A DNA stretch of 64,000 nucleotides, taken from Trichoplusia ni. Taxonomy: Eukaryota > Arthropoda > Insecta > Lepidoptera > Noctuidae. Below, piece after piece: positions 27,524 through 38,616 of this stretch. Made by a program: the position numbers and the translations under genes. Every line of letters starts with the position of its first letter. The first letter of the stretch is position 1. The notes under the pieces were generated by a model. That model had not been told where the DNA came from. It did not search any database and worked only from the letters and a program-made list of their open reading frames with translations. The DNA lies in NCBI RefSeq assembly GCF_003590095.1, contig NC_039490.1:4605834-4669833 (forward strand). The letters are read 5' to 3'.

Positions 27524-27571
27524 ATGCACTCGGCGCTGTTTTGTATACTCGTACTATTGTGCACTGCGGAA
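27524..27571 (+). CDS. Possible first coding exon encoding a signal peptide
   Basis: An ATG at 27524 opens a frame reading MHSALFCILVLLCTAE. This is a textbook secretory signal: a short polar start, a hydrophobic core (ALFCILVLLC) and a small-residue site (C-T-A) just before the end. The last codon, GAA, is followed at once by GTGAGA, a good 5' splice site, so the exon would end in phase 0 at 27571. Without splicing, the frame stops six codons later at TAG (27590-27592). The surrounding 200 bp are richer in G+C than the flanks, as expected for a 5' exon. No partner exon was found, so the gene would be spread over a long intron leading out of the window or into the plus-strand junctions further on. 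The start context (GACTATG) is not strong. The product cannot be named. Confidence 0.3.
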
Positions 27572-27592
27572 GTGAGAATTGATACGGGCTAG

Positions 27593-28599
27593 GTGTGAAA
27601 TGTAGCTTGCGGCTTCTGATTTGAGTTACGCCAACTGGTTTTGTGTTTGTGAAAGTGGATATAAAAGGTCGCTTTATGTTTTTTGTATTGTATTAAAGGG
27701 CCTTTTACTTAAGGTTATCAATAACTACTTTTACAGGCTTTAACAACACACTGTGCTCAAGAAGAAAGAAAAATGTTTCCATTTTATTAAAATCCGGTGA
27801 CGATAATATTTCTTTTTGATGAATAAAAAAAAAGTTTTATAAATGCGCCATAAAATAAATATGCTGTCTCGAGCTACGTAAAAGGACGTTCGTTGTCCTA
27901 TACCCTGACCGCTAAACGAGTTAGGCATGTGGAAGCATGGGACGAAACTCTATTAAAATGTTAGACCATGCATGAGCTGTTCCAGTAATCTGCATTTTAA
28001 TAAGTAAATAAATTAGACGGCGACTGACTAAAACTTATTTTAACTTAAAACGTTACACCCTTCTTTAAAATAAATGACATGCTCATATTTTTCCTCTTTT
28101 ATTCCCAAACGACTAGCAATATAGGGTGATTATTTTTCTTCTGTTTCGTCCGCCTTTGGCCCTCGATTATTAAACAATATCTCATTGTGTTTTCCATTTT
28201 TACCTTTCTCCAACAAAGAGACATATCCTATACAAAGTTATTGACACTTGCTCTCCCATTATATCATAACGTCATCCGTAATCTGGACCTAAAAAAAAGT
28301 AGTAGTTCGACATTAATTAAGTACATAAATAACAGAATAATCCCGTCCAATGGTGTCCTTTATTACCGAACTGATACAAAGAGTACTTATACAACTTTAG
28401 CAATATAGGTATTCTCATACTTCAGCTTTATTTGCGCATCGAGTACTGTCCAAGATATTGCATAAGTTATGTAGTAGATTAATTTTGTTTTCAAGTGAAT
28501 AATAGCCTTAGAACTTGACGTGGTCTGTTTCTGTTGAAGTTTGTAAAGAGGGAAATATATCAGCATAAATATACCAATAGAAGGCAATACTTTCTAATC
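27593..28599. other. Non-coding stretch, no gene seen
   Basis: A+T-rich sequence, intronic if the exon ending at 27571 is real. No repeat or RNA gene is recognised. Confidence 0.5.
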
Positions 28600-28978
28600 T
28601 AGATAGAAAACTAGCATTGATAGCCACGTTTCAGTCAAAAAGGTTTTTTGACTGAAACGTGGAATAAATTCTATATAGGTAAGGATTTAGAATTCGTATT
28701 TTGACAGGGTTTGAAATGATAAAAGAAAAATAAATTCTGCGTATTCTGGAACGTCTTTGTTCTTCAGACTCATACAAATGCATTGTGCCAAGTTTCGTTA
28801 AAATCCGTCCAGTAGATTTTGTTTCTATAAGGAACATACAGACAGACAGACAGACAAAAATTTTACTGATTGCATTTTTGGCTTCAGTATCGATCACTAA
28901 TCACCCCCTGATAGTTATTTTGGACATATATTTCATGTACAGAATTGACCTCTCTACAGATTTATTATAAGTATAGAT
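28600..28978 (+). mobile_element. Lepidopteran non-LTR retroelement-like tail (degenerate)
   Basis: The block runs through GCCAAGTTTCGTTAAAATCC (near 28789), a (GACA)n tract at about 28839-28855, CCCCCTGATAGTTATTTTGG (near 28903) and a terminal TTATTATAAGTATAGAT ending at about 28978. I recognise this order as a dispersed repeat common in butterfly and moth genomes, probably the 3' part of a non-LTR retroelement or its non-autonomous derivative. No reverse transcriptase frame remains. The 5' boundary is uncertain; it may begin at the hairpin at 28624. Family assignment is from memory. Confidence 0.6.
28624..28662. repeat. Perfect 18-bp inverted repeat, 3-nt loop
   Basis: CCACGTTTCAGTCAAAAA at 28624-28641 is exactly complementary to 28645-28662, with GGT as the loop. 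It sits at the upstream edge of the retroelement-like tail, so it may mark the element's boundary or be part of its sequence. Confidence 0.7.
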
Positions 28979-29000
28979 ATTCACACACATTCATAGATTT

Positions 29001-29169
29001 GAAAAATCAGTCATTTGAAGAATCGGTCATTTATAGAATCGGTCTTTAAAAGAATCGGTCTTTTATAGAATCAGTCATCTGTAGAATCAGTCATTTAAAG
29101 AATTGTACATTTCAAGAATTGGTCAATTATAGACCATGTAGTCATTTCGCGAATCAGTCATTCTTAGAC
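29001..29169 (+). repeat. Minisatellite, 16-bp period, about 10 copies
   Basis: The unit GAATCGGTCATTTATA repeats about ten times with base changes. Seven successive units from 29020 to 29131 are exactly 16 bp, a 19-bp unit follows at 29132-29150, and another 16-bp unit lies at 29151-29166. The GTCAT core and the GAAT start are the best kept parts. The array begins about 20 bp after the end of the retroelement-like tail, which suggests it grew from a short repeat at that insertion junction. Confidence 0.8.
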
Positions 29170-32100
29170 TAAACCCAAGGAAAATTACTAGCTGTTGTTC
29201 TCATACTTCACAACGAGATAAAGAGCTTTATATGTGCAATAACTTCGTGATCCGAATCGTATGCTATGCCAGATTTTATATCTCTTTATTTAGCTATGTA
29301 GATTTATTAGTCAGTTATTTGTTTATCTATGCTTTTTCCTAATTTGATCACCAGACCTCTATAATATAGAGATATAAAAATAATAGGTGATTAAAAAAAT
29401 GGCTAACTGTTAAGACCGAAGTCCCATTTACTCGAGCAAAACAAACCTATTTAGGTCACTGAGTAATGAATATCTAATTTCTGTCAAACAAGTTTCTAAA
29501 GTTTTTTGATGTAATTTCGTGGTTCAAGTGATATAATAATGACGTTGTTCACAAACATGAAATCTGTGTCAAGCATACACGACCTAGTTGTAGTTAGTAA
29601 AGTAGGCCAAGTTTAAGATGAAAAGAACTTTAAGTCGGCTTACATATGAATGACAATAAATCGCTTAAAAAGGGCCCTTACAAATGACCCTTATCTGTAG
29701 GACATTGAATCAAAGTGGGTGGAACATAGTGACGAGGCCTGCGCAGTGGCCCTTTGAGCCGAAATTAGGGCGGAAGACATGTTCCTGACCTGCTTCGATG
29801 ATCAGCCATGATTTATAGGCGAACATTGATCTTTATACGTGTTACGAAAGTCGATGTTAAACTTGTCAATGTAGGAATGTGAATCTGATTTGAAAATTCT
29901 AATTGCGAAATCTTACGCAACGAGGTACGGTACAAACATTTGGATTTAACTGCAGAAAATAGTAACGTTTGCCATCTGGAAGCCTTTGAAATCTGACTCA
30001 ATTATCTTTCTACTGATCTGACACAAATAGTTATTGTTTCATCTTCATTCTGGGTGAAAGCATAACTATCTCCAAGAAGACACTATTTACACTCCATCAG
30101 TGTTAATAGTCTATCATCCCAACGTGAACAGTTCAATACTGATATTTTCTCATGTCATTGATCAAAAATAAATACATTGGTATGCCAAAAATGGGTTACA
30201 AAGGTTTGCCAACCTCAATTAACGTCGATTTGTCCGGATCGACCCGTCAGACGTGACTGAATGCTTCTCATTTATTCGCCTTCATGTTCAAATCACCAGG
30301 GATTTCTTTAAAAACGTACGAAACACTTTTATCAACGGTATTCTTCATTGCATTGTTTGTTTGAAAAATAATTTATCTATAACTTTACTTATTGTTTTTG
30401 CTGTCCGAAATACACTTGACTTGCGATTATTGTTGTTACGTATAGAACAGATTCATGGTATTGTTTCAACTTTTTATTGAATTAGTATGTAGATGTCTTT
30501 GGTTCGCAAAGTTATTACGCAAATAGATAAATTTAATAGGATTGTTAAAAAAAATCAAGAGGCACAGAGCCATCAATTATGTGTAACTTTTTGACAGTGG
30601 CATACAGTATAATTATCTTTTTCTTACATTTGTGAAGAACTGCACTGTTTGCCATTCGATGGATATCGTGTAGTGTTGTGCCAGTGTCGCAGTATCGATT
30701 GGCCGCGGATCACAGCGCAAGGTCGCACAATGTCGCCGCCCTACACGCCTGCCCTAGCATTGACGGCATACTATTAGTCTACACGTTATTGTACTAATTT
30801 TTCTATAAATTACTTTACTGGTCACATTACTTAGGTATAATAGCATAAGGGCTAGACCACGTCACATAGGTTCTTGAAATGTAAGAAAAGAATGGCGTTT
30901 CTAAAAATGCATTTTTGTCCATAGCACTGGTTCTTAAGTTAACAATATTAAGTTCATTACTATTAGTTTCAAGTCAAAATGTTACAGAATTTCGATACGA
31001 GAGCCAAAGGTACTGCAATGAATGCTATTTATATCCTTAATCTACTTTAGGCGAAGACGTCGTCCGAGGAAATTGCATTCAATGGAGAAAGCTTTCTGTA
31101 AAGGGTACCGATATTGAGCAATGAGCGTACCAAGCAAAATTATACCAAATCGGATATTTTAAACCATGTCACAAAATTTCATTTTTATTTCGTAACTGAA
31201 ATAGTTACTCATACAAAAAATATGTATCCCACGTTAAAACACCACTAACAAACTCCACGCGTTTTGTAAATGATTAATTTCACACAAACGCCCGTTTGTT
31301 TGCGTTTTCGGAACGCGGTGTTTCGTCACAGAATTAAACAATAATTGTTTACCGAAAACTCGACGCGATTGATTTCATCGAATCAATTGTCACTTGAAAA
31401 CACTCATAATTCGATACAGCTTATTACGATTCGCTCAGTTTTAGATGAGAAATCCAATTAGTATGCTGGTTGGTTATATTATAGTTGCATATTTTTAGCA
31501 TTAGAAAATAAGGTATTTTATTTTTCCATGGCAGTCCGAAAAACAGACAACTCGAACAAATACATTATATTTAAGCATAAATAATACAAGTATCGTTCTA
31601 AGAGGCGAGTTAGTTTTTTTGGTAACGTTCTAAAAGTCGTTTCTTTTGTGGCTCTTCTGGTTGCTAGATTAGCCTATAAAAAGGTTTCCTTACTCCAAAA
31701 AAAAGCAAAGTAAAAAATACGGATGATATCGGATGTTCTGCGAATTACTAATAACAGATTCACAATACATCCGTCTACATATTCATTGGAATTTCCAAAG
31801 TCAAGAGGAATTTGGTTAGTTGGAAAAAAGAATGAAATTAATTTTAATAATGTAGGTAGCTTTATTACAAACACCTACAACGTGATATCCAAGTGAATGC
31901 ATTTATGGCGTCCAAAAGGTTCGTTGTACCAGAAGCGTACATCGCAATGTGACCCTCCTACCCGATACAGGATTGAATAAAAACTGTCAACAGCCAGACA
32001 ATGACCTGATGAATATGTATTGATCGAGTAACTGACTTTAAACGACCCGATTATATTGTTGAATTTGACTTCCGCACTGGACACGTACGTTTAACCAAAC

Positions 32101-34812
32101 TGAAATCGTATTAAGATTTTAGATATCTCCACCATTTTAGATCTAACCACGTTTAAGTAAGATCCCGAACCAACGGTACCACGTAATGGAATTTCACGTT
32201 TATTAATATTCCAACGAGACATTTGTAATAGTTCCATCTATTTCTAGTGTTTCATTTCCCGTCCGCGTCGGCACTATTATGCATACATTTCAACTAATAT
32301 ATTTTGCAGAAGTTATGCTGAAAGGTAAAGATATCACTCACGATATTATTTTGAGACCACTGCAATATATATTCGGAGGATGAGTGAATTGGTTGTGTAA
32401 TCACACCATGTTGTGTTGCTCTATTTGTGACTCATTTTTAACACTGCAGCTGAAAATTTAAGACAAAGGAAAATGCCAGAACTTTTAACAATGCCCGCAA
32501 CTTTCCTATTCAGCACCTGTGTTTCGAAGCACATCTACCAAAGCTTGACTAAACGGTGACAGATACTTTGAAAACCCTGTTTTTGTTAATACATAACCAA
32601 AAATAGGCGAAATGCTTCGACACGGGTGCCCCGTTTAGAAAATGGGTCACAGTGCCATCCATACAGAGCGGTTTCGACCGATCGATCCGACGACTCGTCT
32701 CGCGATTTTGCGCCTCTTACTCTATACAGTTGAATGGGATTTATCCAAAATCTCATGGTACGGTTTACAAATTACTTGAGTGCTTGAAAATTTGTACGTT
32801 AATGCAGATAAACTCAATTGGAAACGATTGGGAGATGTCGCGGTGACGTGTTCTGATCGGCTGATTTATTTACTCACAACGCCGTTAAATGATTTTATCT
32901 GTACCTTCGTTAAATTTTCGTTATAATACTAATGCCTAAATATGTACAAACATTTTAGTTGATGTAACACTTGTGGTTCGCAACGATAAGTAGTTATTAT
33001 AAAGTTTGCTTCGGCACATCCATCAAACTTTAGCCGATTAAAGGGAATTTGCTTATAATACCTTAAAGTTTTCAACATTTTATAGTCGTTCTCCTCTCCC
33101 CACAACTTCCTAAGCCTTGAAACGTACCTAAACTGAAGTGCTTTTAGACTCATTACCGAACCCTTTCTACGGTCCCTACTCCTTGAGTGTCCTCTTTTCT
33201 GTAAAGGTTTAGAGGTCAACGGTTTTAGAAGGCACGTGTGGTCTGAATAACAATTGCGAAAATTGGTAAGTTTGCGAAAAGATACACAAAGTTTTTATGT
33301 CAGGAAAAATAAACTGTTCCTATCGGGTAATAAATTTCTCCGAAGATCGCTGTCACGATCAGCCCAGTACCCTTGTCGTTCCGATTATCTTGGCCGGGAT
33401 CTCTAGATTAGTCAGTCGATCGTATGACCATTTTTATGTCTCGTTATGTCTTCCACGCAGCTCCCTTCTAATAAAATTACAATTTATGTCACACTAGAAA
33501 TTTTATTGTAATGGCCTATCTTGTTTTCCATATCGAATAGTCGAATTTCTTCCCCTGCTTCGGTTATTGGTTAAAGTTATTTTCATGATGTTTTTACTAT
33601 AAACTTTTAGGGAGTGTCTACTTTATCCATTTAAAATCTTCTTCCACAAAAACTAAAGTTTAATTAACGTAATTTAGTTACAGTTCTTTTTGCAGCGCAA
33701 GTATACAGAGAAAAGGAACTGCGTTTGTTGGAGGTTATCTTTTTGTAAACGCTTTTTTTCCAAGGATGCCTCTTTTAATGTTGATTAAATGCAGTCTCAA
33801 ATGTTGAAATCCAGCGGAGCGTGTTGCGAAACTGCTAAATCGTGAAAAAGATTGGAAACAATGGCGCGCTCAATAGTTGTTAGTGCGCGGAAATTACAGG
33901 GAGCTCACGATTGGCGCCCGCGGCGATTTCGTACGAAAAACAACGCGATTTCGGAATTGGATCACTCGATAGTTTTGATTGCTTTCCGAGTAATGGTCGT
34001 CTTTCTTTATTTTGTACAAATCCTGCTTGTTTTTATTTACAAATTTGTTGTCACATTTTATGGTTTGTTTTTGTGGTTCAAATCCATACAGGGGCTTTTT
34101 ATTTGTCACTTTCTTAAGCATTGGCCGTTTCTTACTGGAATTACGACCAGGCGGGTAGTAAACTGGCAATACAATATATAGCATGTTATTTTGTTTATTG
34201 TGGCATATCCAAACCTTGCCTTACCTTGACATGCTCACATTTACTTACGTTGTTTGGTATTCTTATATGATCATATTGAACTATTATTTTGAATTATTTC
34301 ATATCGAATGGATTTGTAAAGCTCCTTTGACTACAAATGTTAATTGTTTGTGCTTGATTAGTTTCTTCTCTATTTGTATGTTTCGTGTGAAAGTATAAGG
34401 TCTAAAGTTTTCAGTGACACTCAAATTGAGTTTATGTCAAAGCATGAAAGTTTATTTACTCCGCGCCTTCTGCTTTTTTAAGTTAAAAGCTTTAATAGCA
34501 TAACAGTACTTTATGTATTCCAACGAAAAATACCCGCCATATTAAATGGCACCATAAAAATATTTTCTATAACTTATAACGATTATAGTATTTCGGTATT
34601 GGGCGGACAGTTCTCAGATAAAGTGTATCTAGGTCATTGGGTCAGTGCGAATGGCTATTCTGGTGTTATTGGATAATTTATAATGTATTGATTTGTCTAC
34701 TTCGCCACTTTATACAAAGTTTTATTCGAAATTTACAAGGCATCTAATTGTGTCAGACATATTTGTCATTGACAAACTGGTTTTTTTTAAACACTTGTTT
34801 TTTTTTTTGACA
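29170..34812. other. Non-coding stretch, no gene seen
   Basis: No supported gene. GC-rich patches occur at about 30660-30770 (with TATCGATTGG, close to the DREF/BEAF core), 32650-32720 and 33850-33960. The last carries ATTGGCGCCCGCGG, which includes a CCAAT-box complement. Open frames there (up to 109 codons on plus) are of chance length and differ between strands. Confidence 0.5.
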
Positions 34813-35040
34813 GTTAGTCGTGGTGGTCTTTCGGTTCTATGCATAGATTTTATTTTATTCACGAAGTGCATGTTCGATCCCAACGCAGGTGAAGTAACAA
34901 TGTCACTCGTTGAAAGAAAACATCATGAGGAAACCTGAATTCCAAATATTTTAATCTGAATCCGCACTAAGATAACGTGGTAAACCTTCCCTAAATGGGA
35001 ATTGGTCAGTGCCCAGCTGTGGGACGAATATTATTAATAG
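34813..35040 (+). mobile_element. tRNA-derived SINE-like repeat (degenerate)
   Basis: The head carries GTGGTGGTCTTTCGG and then TGTTCGATCCCAACGCAGG, whose GTTCGATCC matches a polymerase III B box as in tRNA genes. The body continues with TCACTCGTTGAAAGAAAACA, TGAGGAAACCTG, AATCCGCACTAAG and GTCAGTGCCCAGC. I recognise this order as a lepidopteran SINE-type repeat. The A-box region is eroded and no target-site duplication is clear, so this is an old copy. Family assignment is from memory. Confidence 0.6.
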
Positions 35041-35789
35041 ACAGTTATTTCTAGTTATTTGATTGAAAATATTTATTTAAGTTTATAGATGATATAGATA
35101 CGAAAGAGCATACATTTTTGTTAATACATCTACGTAATCTTACACAAACACCTTCGTCCCTTTATTAACACAAAAGGAAATGATAAAAGAAGAGATAATT
35201 ATTTTATTGTTTTTCGTAAATACAGGTAGCAAGTTTACTGACCTAAATTCCTTTAAGGAAACATATAATTCAGAAACTTATCTTCATTATCGTGAGGGAC
35301 CACAGCAGGGCCGTGTTTACCTTTGGAATTAAAGGACGCTTCATTCGACGTGCGGGGCGAAACCAGCTAACGAAGAGCTTTTGGGGTCGCTGCTCTCTAA
35401 TCGAATTTGTAAAAACTGGACTACTGTGTTGGGCTATTTTACTGTACTACCTGTTACAAGGAACTTTTTTTTTTCATTATCTCCTTTAATGCGTACCTAA
35501 GTTAGTTTAAGTGACTAAATTATAATATGCTTTCGTCCACGTTTCGTTACACACCATCAACAACATTTTTTGTTAGGACTAGCAAAATAATATTTATTGA
35601 TATAACAGGTATAACAAGTGTAGTCTTAAGGAAACGTTTAAATTACGGGAATATGTTACGAAAAAAACAAACGTGACAAAGCCCCGACTTTCAGTACGAA
35701 GTTCAGTATATTCTCCACAAACGTAACGTCTTACTTTCTCATTGTTTACAGAGCTCTTGTTTAGTTGGACGTCGAACCTTCGATCTGTT

Positions 35790-35830
35790 TGTATTTACGT
35801 GTGTTTTGTTTTGTTCCAGGTAAGGGGAGC
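35790..35830 (+). promoter_or_regulatory. Candidate recursive splice site or exon start
   Basis: A T-rich tract (GTGTTTTGTTTTGTTCCAG) is fused to GTAAGG, with the junction at 35819/35820. It fits a ratcheting point. Alternatively the AG begins a real exon, since the frame stays open for about 45 codons afterwards (ending TGTTAG at 35954). That tail is lysine-rich and not recognised. Confidence 0.28.
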
Positions 35831-36133
35831 CAGGAAATTACTCAGCGTATTGAACTCAATCGTGATTTAATAAATTCATCGAAGCAAACTTCCAAGAAAA
35901 AAAAAACATTAGAATTAAATGGAAGGTTGAATTATGTTTTTACAGTTTACTGTTAGGAAATGATATTCTTGATTTTCTTGAAGTTATTGTCGATGGATCG
36001 CAACCTAGTAAAGAAAAAAGTTTCGTTAATGTTTGATTATTCTTTGTCAAATCACCAAAATACGTCAAACCTCTGTTTCTTAGTCACACCTGCTACATAA
36101 GATAGTTAAAATACATTTCAGACTAACTGGACG

Positions 36134-36175
36134 TGAGTTTGTGTGTGCTCATGATGTTTTTCATACACAAACTCA
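36134..36175. other. Stem-loop with 14-bp arms
   Basis: TGAGTTTGTGTGTG at 36134-36147 pairs with CATACACAAACTCA at 36162-36175 with one mismatch (a G-T wobble) around a 14-nt loop. The arms are shorter than those of typical insect microRNA precursors. Confidence 0.45.
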
Positions 36176-37574
36176 TACATTTCATGAAGTTTACGCTATG
36201 TTCCAGGGAGTATTCCCTATAGGCATTTCATCAGGCTGCGATGTAGTGCCCCATTTAGCTAAGGATTATTGCACGCTTGTGTACCCAACACGCTGTTAGC
36301 TTTGAGTATACATTATTAATATCTAGACTGGAATTTATGCTTGTAGGAATTGTTATATAGATGTATTCAACATATCATAAGATACCTGTAAATTGTGGGC
36401 TTATGTACATCTTACAAACACCGTTATTAAAGATCATTTTTACAAATCTTACAGTTAAGTCACCATAAGTATCTTGTTGTCTCTGTCGCTCAATAGGAAA
36501 GAACCATTACCATTTTGTAAAGTGACGATGATTGCATGTAAGGCTGAAAATATGGTAGCATACAAAGCCAATTAAAAATAATCTTTTGTCATACGTAGAT
36601 AATTACACACTGCAGGTAAGTCTTTGTTTTAAACATACAATGAGACAGCATTTAGGAGACTACTATTAATAAATCGACTAATCTAAGATAAAACATTAAA
36701 TACAGCACTATAAGTCTATTCGAAACAATGGAAATCTTTGATCTTACCAGTTGTCCCAAAGACAATCAATTTGCTCTTGACCTTCCTTTAATATCTGGAA
36801 TCTGCCAGAAATATCCCTCATTTAATAATGATATAATCTCCAAATTGTCTTCAAGAAGACATAACTACGCAATCATTTGCCAAAATGCTCACATCCGCTT
36901 AGCTCGAGCCAAAATCCAGTTTGCACTAGATTCGGTTTATGATGCAGTACCATCAAATAGAATTTAACTAACTCTAGGTGATTCAGGAGACTATTTCCTA
37001 ATAGAACTGTTGTGATAAAATATAATGCTTATATGATCAGACGCCTTTATAAACAAGAATGAACTTTAAGTAGATCACAGTTTTTCTCCCGTAATATGGT
37101 TTCACCTCATTTCTCACTACTGTAATAGTGGACCGGCTGAAAGTTGTTTGTATAACCCGTCAACTTTGTAACTGTTAACTTTTTCATTATCACCTGTTGG
37201 TAACTGAGTCTTCACTTACATTTACAACTCATTTTAACTTCCTCGGCCGTTGGAACCGTTGTTTTTTATACTCTTATTCTACTTAGGACTGTTCACAGTA
37301 CGGCACTTTTATACGACTGTAAAAATACTGACGTTTTGTATGCAAAAGCTGTTAGAAATTTAATAAATATAAACTAGTCGATCATAAAACATGTAATGGT
37401 TTCGAAAGTAGGTAAACCTGCGACATACACAGACCTGATACAAGCGTGCGTTAAATAAATTAAAAGAAATGATTCTGATAAAAAGTGTTTAGTAGCACAG
37501 TGACGGGCTGATTGCACCATCGCGCCGAGAGACTAGCTGTTAGCCAAGTTGAGACCCAGATCCGAGATTCCTAG

Positions 37575-37590
37575 AGTTCTTGCAAGAACT
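37575..37590. repeat. Perfect 16-bp palindrome
   Basis: AGTTCTTGCAAGAACT is its own reverse complement. It lies at the edge of a GC-richer patch (37500-37570) and could be a homodimer binding site. Confidence 0.4.
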
Positions 37591-38602
37591 TTATAGTCTT
37601 TTATAGCCTTTCTGTCGCTTGTTCTGTGCCATTTCTTCATAGTTTGTTCCTTTGGGGCGAGTTTTTAATTACCGCTGAGATTGCGGCTTCTTCGACCAAT
37701 ATTGTGTTTGCTGCAAACAAGTTTTTAGTTTTGTTGTACGATATTAATCTTTACTTGGAAGTGTCTTGCTTTTTATTGGGTTTTTTGATTGATCGCTCTG
37801 CTCCTTTGGTAACCTGTTTAGACGAACTTTTGGTTTGATTGCATGTTACATTCAATTGTCAAGGCATGACAGTGACGGGTGGTCAAAATGACAACAAAGG
37901 AATATCTTACCGGGCATCACAACAGAAATCATTTTATAAATAGCTTGTATTTAATAATAATACTTCACAAGCAAGACTCACTCGACGGAACGCGTGTTGT
38001 GAATTCCAAATACATTAATACCTAATGCAGTATTATCCGCGTGGCGAAACCTCGCGTATTTTAGTCGCCATTAACAATGAATAGTTGATTTACACACATC
38101 AGTAATGACTTACAAATTGCAAATCAAACACGTGAGTCAGTGTTTGCGAAGAGGTGAAGAATATGTTGTAGGTATATCAATGTATATTTACATACGAACC
38201 TGTTACGTGGGCATGTTACTGCAAAAGCCAGAATATTGGAAAATGTTATGGTTTACGCACATGAGTCCTTAAATGTAATGAATATGTAAAAGAAACGATT
38301 TCATCGGCCTTTTACGATTAGAATTACGATACAAATGAATGATCATAGAACGGTGAACTTCTATTAAGAGTTGGTAAATCTTAGGATTTACAATAGTTCG
38401 AGCTTTTAATTAGCAGGCGTTCCTGTTCTTTTTAAAATAAGGAGAAATTCACATCATTACTACTTTGAGACGAATTAGTCCAGTTTTTTTATGACCAAAG
38501 GTTTCTTTTAGACTAAAAGCACACGGGAAGAATCTCACGGTAATTCCATTTGACAATTTGTTCCAAGTTACTGGACAATTTACCATGCGTTTCATACGCG
38601 GC

Positions 38603-38616
38603 GTCCCCATGGCAAC
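38603..38616. promoter_or_regulatory. RFX X-box-like site
   Basis: GTCCCCATGGCAAC matches 12 of 14 positions of the RFX X-box form GTTGCCATGGCAAC. RFX factors control cilium genes in insects, but those boxes lie close to a transcription start, and none is evident here. Confidence 0.25.

Noticed and set aside
33852..34181. 109-codon plus frame and 96-codon minus frame overlapping
   Set aside because: Open on both strands at once, with unlike compositions and no domain; typical of chance frames in a GC-rich patch flanked by T-rich DNA.
36728..36967. 79-codon frame with ACAATGG start
   Set aside because: Looks balanced in composition but no family recognised, no upstream promoter or downstream polyadenylation signal seen, and length is within chance.
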